Origin: an uncultured Pelolinea sp. | Lineage (GTDB): Bacteria; Chloroflexota; Anaerolineae; Anaerolineales; Anaerolineaceae | Length of the DNA: 9,728 bases | Reading direction: 5' to 3' | NCBI GenBank assembly: GCA_937902055.1 | Contig: CALGUJ010000182.1 | Span: forward strand, 1-9,728 | Part shown: positions 6,187 to 9,728 of the stretch, in pieces | How positions within the stretch are numbered: position 1 is the first letter of the stretch | How the letters are laid out: each line of letters opens with the position of its first letter | Position numbers and translations under genes: made by a program | The notes under the pieces: generated by a model | What the model was told of the DNA's origin: nothing | What the model saw: the letters and a program-made list of their open reading frames with translations, nothing else | Database searches by the model: none

Positions 6187-7812
6187 ATGATCGTTAATCG
6201 GGAAAATTTGATCAAAAGCCTTGGGAGAACATTCCCGTTCAATTTTGCCGGAAGTAATCAAGTTGCCGCATTAGCCGATCGGGCAGAGGTGGTTTTTTTT
6301 AAGCGGTCTGACGTGATCTACCATGAAGGCGCTGCCGCTAAATATCTTTATGTGGTATTTGAAGGACAGGTCGAAGTGATCAAGGAAATCGGCCATTCTA
6401 TTCAAAGGAAAAACGTCTTGCGCGCAGGCGATTTATTTGGTGAAGATGTCCTTTCCGAAAAAAACAACCGTCGAACTACTGCAAGGGCTATGGAAGACAC
6501 TTTGTTGATCCGCATTGCCTTGCCAGTTTTGACCCGATTCATCCAACAAAATTCGGATTTACGCAAGCACTTCCAATTCCTTTCCGATACGTATGCAAAT
6601 TTGCTTACCAGGCAGCAGAATTTTGATTTGGAAAACGAGACTGTGTATTTTGTGGGGCAGCCTCACAAGATATTTTTAATCACGCGTGCATGTTTCTTTT
6701 TCTTTGTTGCGATTTTAGCCGCCAGTACTGTGCAATATCTGGCGTCGGTCAACATTCTCTCCTCCAATTTTACCTTTTGGGCATTGCTAACAATTTTCGC
6801 AACGTATTTCATTTGGCTTGCCTGGAGTATTATTGAATGGTTGAATCACGTGTTTGTCTTCACCAATCGGCGCGTGATCAATTTTGACCGCAAACTATTT
6901 TTATATGAGAGCCGGGAAGAAACGCCCCTGGATGCTGTTGTCAGCTTTACCAGCCAGGCCAATATCTTGGGAAGGCAGTATGGATTTGGCGACCTGGCTA
7001 TCAAAACCTTCACCGGAATTTTGGAATTGCGAAATTTGCCGCAGATTGCAAGCGCCCAGAAGTTATTGGAACACCTGACCGAGCGGGCTCATGAAGACCA
7101 TTACCTCGAAGAAAAACAGGATTTTGAGAATTTACTGCGCAATCGACGGGGCCTCAATGTTGGTCAGCCGGTAGAAGAAAATTCTGATGAACGAACGATT
7201 GGCCGGGATCGTTTCGGTGGGAAGACCATTGTCTATCATACCCATTGGCTTTTCCTGCTGCGCAAGACAATCCTGCCTTTCTTGATGGTCCCGGGATCCA
7301 TCCTGACCACCATCCTTTTATCAACCAATTTTCCGACTGCGATGCAAAATGCGATAGCCAGGGGTTTGGTTTCAATCCTGATCGCAGCGGTGGCAGGCTG
7401 GTGGATTTATCAGTTCATCGACTGGCGCAACGATCAATACATCATCACACCGGAACAGATCATCGATGTGTATCGCCACCCGCTGGGTATGGAAGACAAG
7501 CGCACGGCGCCTCTGGAGAGTATTCAGTCCATCCGCTACCAACGCCAGGGTTTAATCGGAATCATTTTCGATATCGGAACAGTTTACATAAAAGTGGGAA
7601 ACGAGGATTTTACTTTCAACAATATCCCTCATCCGTTAAAGGTCCAGCAGACTTTATTCTGTTATTTGGAACAGGCAAACTTGATCGAAAAGCAAGCCAA
7701 CCTTTTAGAACAGCGCCGGCAAATGGCGGAATGGATGGATACCTATCAGCAGTTCAATAAGGATCATCCGGATGATCCTTCCGGCTCGAGTAAATTAGAT
7801 AAATCAGAGTAA
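6187..7812 (+). CDS. Membrane protein: cyclic-nucleotide-binding domain plus two bacterial PH-like domains
   Basis: A 541-residue protein that I cannot name. Residues 10-145 are a CRP-type cNMP-binding domain. In its phosphate-binding cassette, G85-E86 and R96-T97 have the same 10-residue spacing as E. coli CRP E72 and R82-S83, so ligand binding looks possible. Instead of a DNA-binding HTH, the rest has two similar halves. Helix pair 162-182 and 196-216 leads into a bPH_2/YdbT-like domain at 220-300 (FTNRRVINFDR, then RQYGFGDLAIKT). Helix pair 360-381 and 391-410 leads into a second one at 412-497 (YIITPEQIIDVYR, then IIFDIGTVYIKV). A charged, Q-rich tail follows (498-541). It probably senses a nucleotide at the inner face of the membrane. 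A reading from TTG at 6106 exists, but the ATG at 6187 just before the domain is preferred. It diverges from the serine hydrolase, with 98 bases between start codons. Confidence 0.85.
   Translation: MIVNRENLIKSLGRTFPFNFAGSNQVAALADRAEVVFFKRSDVIYHEGAAAKYLYVVFEGQVEVIKEIGHSIQRKNVLRAGDLFGEDVLSEKNNRRTTARAMEDTLLIRIALPVLTRFIQQNSDLRKHFQFLSDTYANLLTRQQNFDLENETVYFVGQPHKIFLITRACFFFFVAILAASTVQYLASVNILSSNFTFWALLTIFATYFIWLAWSIIEWLNHVFVFTNRRVINFDRKLFLYESREETPLDAVVSFTSQANILGRQYGFGDLAIKTFTGILELRNLPQIASAQKLLEHLTERAHEDHYLEEKQDFENLLRNRRGLNVGQPVEENSDERTIGRDRFGGKTIVYHTHWLFLLRKTILPFLMVPGSILTTILLSTNFPTAMQNAIARGLVSILIAAVAGWWIYQFIDWRNDQYIITPEQIIDVYRHPLGMEDKRTAPLESIQSIRYQRQGLIGIIFDIGTVYIKVGNEDFTFNNIPHPLKVQQTLFCYLEQANLIEKQANLLEQRRQMAEWMDTYQQFNKDHPDDPSGSSKLDKSE
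7759..7780. repeat. Perfect 22-base palindrome inside the 3' end of the cNMP/bPH gene
   Basis: The half-site AAGGATCATCC is followed immediately by its exact reverse complement, with no spacer. It encodes K-D-H-P-D-D-P in the hydrophilic tail and ends 32 bases before the end of the stop codon. In RNA it could form a 9-base-pair hairpin with a CCGG loop. No T-run follows, so it is not a standard terminator. Confidence 0.8.
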
Positions 7813-7853
7813 AATGCTATAAATTAAGTAGAAGTTGAAAGGTATAAGAGTTA

Positions 7854-8363
7854 ATGGCAATTCGCGAGGTGGTGAAATTACCGGAGCCAATTCTGCGTAA
7901 ACAAGCGCACAAAGTGACCGATTTCGGTAAGGACGCCCAAAAATTAATTGAGGATATGATCGACACCCTGCATGATGAACCGGGAGTCGGATTGGCGGCT
8001 CCGCAGGTGAATGTGTCGCTGCGATGGATTGTAGTGGAATACCCATTGGATGATTCAAAAGAGAACGCCAAACCAAAAATATTCGTTGTCGCAAATCCCG
8101 AGATCACGCATATGTCGCAGGAATCCGTGAAGGGGATTGAAGGCTGCCTGTCGGTTCCGAACCTGTTTGGCGAGGTGGAACGCGCTCTGGAAATCACAGT
8201 CACCGGGTTGAATCGCCAGGGGAAAAAGCAAAAAATTCATGCCAAGGGATGGTTGGCTCGCATCTTCCAGCACGAAATCGATCATCTGAATGGCGTATTG
8301 TTCGTTGACCGCGCCGAGAAACTGTATCAACCAGAAGAAATTGAAGAAGGCAGCAGCGTCTAA
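7854..8363 (+). CDS. def: Peptide deformylase
   Basis: Removes the formyl group from the N-terminal formyl-methionine of nascent proteins at the ribosome; methionine aminopeptidase acts next, and its gene is also in this window. The 169 residues match the usual 165-190. All three family motifs are intact: GVGLAAPQ (44-51), EGCLS (96-100) and HEIDH (140-144). The metal ligands are C98, H140 and H144, and E141 is the catalytic base. The start MAIREVVKLPEPILRK is typical of the family. The ribosome site is weak (AAAGG at 7838-7842, 11 bases away). recF starts 11 bases after its stop, suggesting co-transcription. The gene lies 41 bases behind the cNMP/bPH gene. TATAAA at 7818-7823 may be a -10 of its own, but no clear -35 is seen. 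Confidence 0.97.
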   Translation: MAIREVVKLPEPILRKQAHKVTDFGKDAQKLIEDMIDTLHDEPGVGLAAPQVNVSLRWIVVEYPLDDSKENAKPKIFVVANPEITHMSQESVKGIEGCLSVPNLFGEVERALEITVTGLNRQGKKQKIHAKGWLARIFQHEIDHLNGVLFVDRAEKLYQPEEIEEGSSV

Positions 8364-8374
8364 CATCGAATGCC

Positions 8375-9583
8375 ATGCAAATCCGCTCGCTTTCCCTATC
8401 CAATTACCGAATTTTTAAACGTTTGGAGATGGATTTTCCCCAACGATTAACTTTATTGGTCGGAAATAACGCGCAGGGAAAAACCAGCATTCTGGAAGCC
8501 ATCCATTTTTTATCCATATTCACTTCACCGCTGGCATCCAGCGACCGCGAAGCGATCAACCTTTTAGCATTGAAGGATGAAATACCGGTTGGGCGCATTG
8601 TCGGCGGGATTCAAAAAGCCGGCAAGAACCATACCCTTGAAATTCGCTTGATCCTGAATCCTGCGCAAAATGGGTCGGGGCGCTTGCGTAAAGAGGTGTT
8701 GATTGACGGCGTGAAAAAGAAGTTGTTCGACGCAGTGGGGTTCTTTAATTCCGTGCTCTTCTTGCCGCAAATGACGCGCATCCTTGAAGATGGACCGGAC
8801 GAGCGGCGAAAGTACATCGATCAGTTACTTTCTCAGGCTTATCCAGGTTATGTGCGGGCATTGAGCGATTACCAGGCGGCATTGACGCGCCGTAATGCGC
8901 TGCTCAAATTGTTATTTGACAAAGGGGGAGATGAGGGTCAATTGGCATACTGGGATGAAATGATTGCCTCCAACGGCGCCACCATCATTGAAGCCCGTAT
9001 TAAATCCATCTCGGATTTTGAAAAATATTTCCGGGAGCAATTCAGGCGTCTAACCGGCAGCCGCGAGGAGATTTGCCTGGATTATCAGCCCTCTTATAAC
9101 GGTGAAAATCAGGCCAGCCATCAGTTGGCGTTGGGCATCAGTCAATCTCAAGGCGATCAATTGGGATATACGGAAATCCGCGATCATTTTCTCGCGCGGC
9201 TAAAAACGCTGCGTCGGGAAGAGATCCGGCGCGGTGTAACAACCATTGGGCCGCATCGCGACGAAATCCGGTTCTTTTCCAATAATATGGATCTGGGTGT
9301 GTTCGGCTCGCGCGGGCAGATCCGCACGGCCGTGATGGCGTTAAAAATCGCTGAAACGCAATGGTTGAAGGATAAATCCGGCGAATTGCCCGTTCTGCTG
9401 CTGGACGAAACCCTGGCTGAACTGGATGAATTGCGCCGAGCCGATCTACTGAACAGCCTGGGTTTGGATGAGCAGGCAATCCTGACGACAACGGACTTGA
9501 AGTTGTTCGCCCCTGATTTCACCAAAACTTGCCAGGTTTGGCAGGTAGCCGAGGGGCGGGTTGAAAAATCCACCTCAGGTTAG
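8375..9583 (+). CDS. recF: DNA replication and repair protein RecF
   Basis: RecF is an SMC/ABC-type ATPase that works with RecO and RecR to load RecA at gaps in DNA, in the cytosol. The 402 residues are near or slightly above the usual 360-400. The Walker A is G30-N-N-A-Q-G-K36-T-S38, and GPHRDE is at 292-297. The signature motif is FGSRGQIRT (310-318), and the Walker B is PVLLLDE (339-345), followed by the D-loop L-A-E-L-D (347-351). The N-terminal MQIRSLSLSNYRIF is typical. It follows def by 11 bases, with no strong ribosome site of its own, so coupled translation is likely. dnaA, dnaN and gyrB, the classical neighbours, are not seen here. Its last 9 bases overlap the convergent rsmG gene. 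Confidence 0.97.
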   Translation: MQIRSLSLSNYRIFKRLEMDFPQRLTLLVGNNAQGKTSILEAIHFLSIFTSPLASSDREAINLLALKDEIPVGRIVGGIQKAGKNHTLEIRLILNPAQNGSGRLRKEVLIDGVKKKLFDAVGFFNSVLFLPQMTRILEDGPDERRKYIDQLLSQAYPGYVRALSDYQAALTRRNALLKLLFDKGGDEGQLAYWDEMIASNGATIIEARIKSISDFEKYFREQFRRLTGSREEICLDYQPSYNGENQASHQLALGISQSQGDQLGYTEIRDHFLARLKTLRREEIRRGVTTIGPHRDEIRFFSNNMDLGVFGSRGQIRTAVMALKIAETQWLKDKSGELPVLLLDETLAELDELRRADLLNSLGLDEQAILTTTDLKLFAPDFTKTCQVWQVAEGRVEKSTSG

Positions 9584-9728
9584 CGGCTTTTTAGAGGGCG
9601 AACCGGCTTTGCGGGGGTATTTCGAAGGAGAGAGTCTGCGCTTGCCGATCTTCACTAACGCGCGTTTTTCTTTTATATAGGGTAATTCAAATTCATCCAC
9701 CTGAAGCAATTCGCCTCCCAGAAGCGCG
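9575..9728 (-). CDS. rsmG: 16S rRNA (guanine-N7) methyltransferase RsmG, C-terminal end only
   Basis: The last 50 codons of a gene that enters from the right edge; the stop is TGA at 9577-9575. The peptide contains LLGGELLQVDEFELPY, then E-K-R-A-L-V-K-I, and ends in KYPRKAGSPSKKPLT. The Y-P-R-x-x-G-x-P-x-K-x-P-L tail is the hallmark of the RsmG (GidB) C-terminus. The enzyme methylates N7 of G527 in 16S rRNA (E. coli numbering) using S-adenosylmethionine. The catalytic part lies outside the window. It converges on recF and shares 9 bases with its 3' end, so there is no room for a separate intergenic terminator. Confidence 0.85.
   Translation of the reverse strand, partial: ALLGGELLQVDEFELPYIKEKRALVKIGKRRLSPSKYPRKAGSPSKKPLT

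Noticed and set aside
6170..6196. Three copies of CGTTA (6171, 6183, 6192) around the cNMP/bPH start, as a possible operator
   Set aside because: The motif is short, spacing is uneven (12 and 9), and the last copy is inside the coding sequence; chance is a sufficient explanation.

Overview
The window looks like one end of a short-read assembly contig from a bacterial chromosome of roughly 50% GC. Protein flavour and gene content suggest Chloroflexota, perhaps an Anaerolineae-type genome: a full-length MetE behind a DtxR-family regulator, membrane bPH-domain proteins, a PG_binding_4/serine-hydrolase fusion, and def next to recF. That placement is inference only, because no rRNA is present. Bases 1-45 are not genomic. 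They match the Illumina P5/TruSeq universal adapter and sit directly against a metE gene that is cut off in its C-terminal domain.

Layout. Minus strand, 46-2220: a DtxR/MntR-family metalloregulator followed 22 bases later by cobalamin-independent methionine synthase (metE, 3' end lost). A -10 box and a near-perfect 16-base operator-like palindrome lie in front of the regulator. Plus strand, 2420-4378: methionine aminopeptidase (map, TTG start) and a 12-helix MFS transporter, probably co-transcribed. Between convergent genes, 4404-4600 holds two tandem diverged copies of a structured repeat, each with two hairpins. Minus strand, 4607-6088: a membrane-anchored serine hydrolase with PG_binding_4-like regions. 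Divergent from it, 6187-7812: a membrane protein that joins a cyclic-nucleotide-binding domain to two bacterial PH-like domains, probably leaderless. Plus strand, 7854-9583: peptide deformylase (def) and recF, 11 bases apart. At the right edge, the last 50 codons of rsmG run on the minus strand and overlap the recF end by 9 bases.

How the genes relate. Three enzymes concern methionine or N-terminal methionine: metE makes methionine, def removes the formyl group from nascent chains, and map removes the initiator methionine. They lie in separate transcription units. The regulator-metE pair suggests metal-responsive control of methionine synthesis. The serine hydrolase and the cNMP/bPH protein share a short divergent promoter region and both act at the membrane or envelope. 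Nothing here is a mobile element, CRISPR array, defence system or RNA gene. The points most worth a second look are the adapter artefact with its false stop codon, the cNMP-bPH membrane protein, the dtxR-metE operon with its operator, and the paired structured repeats.
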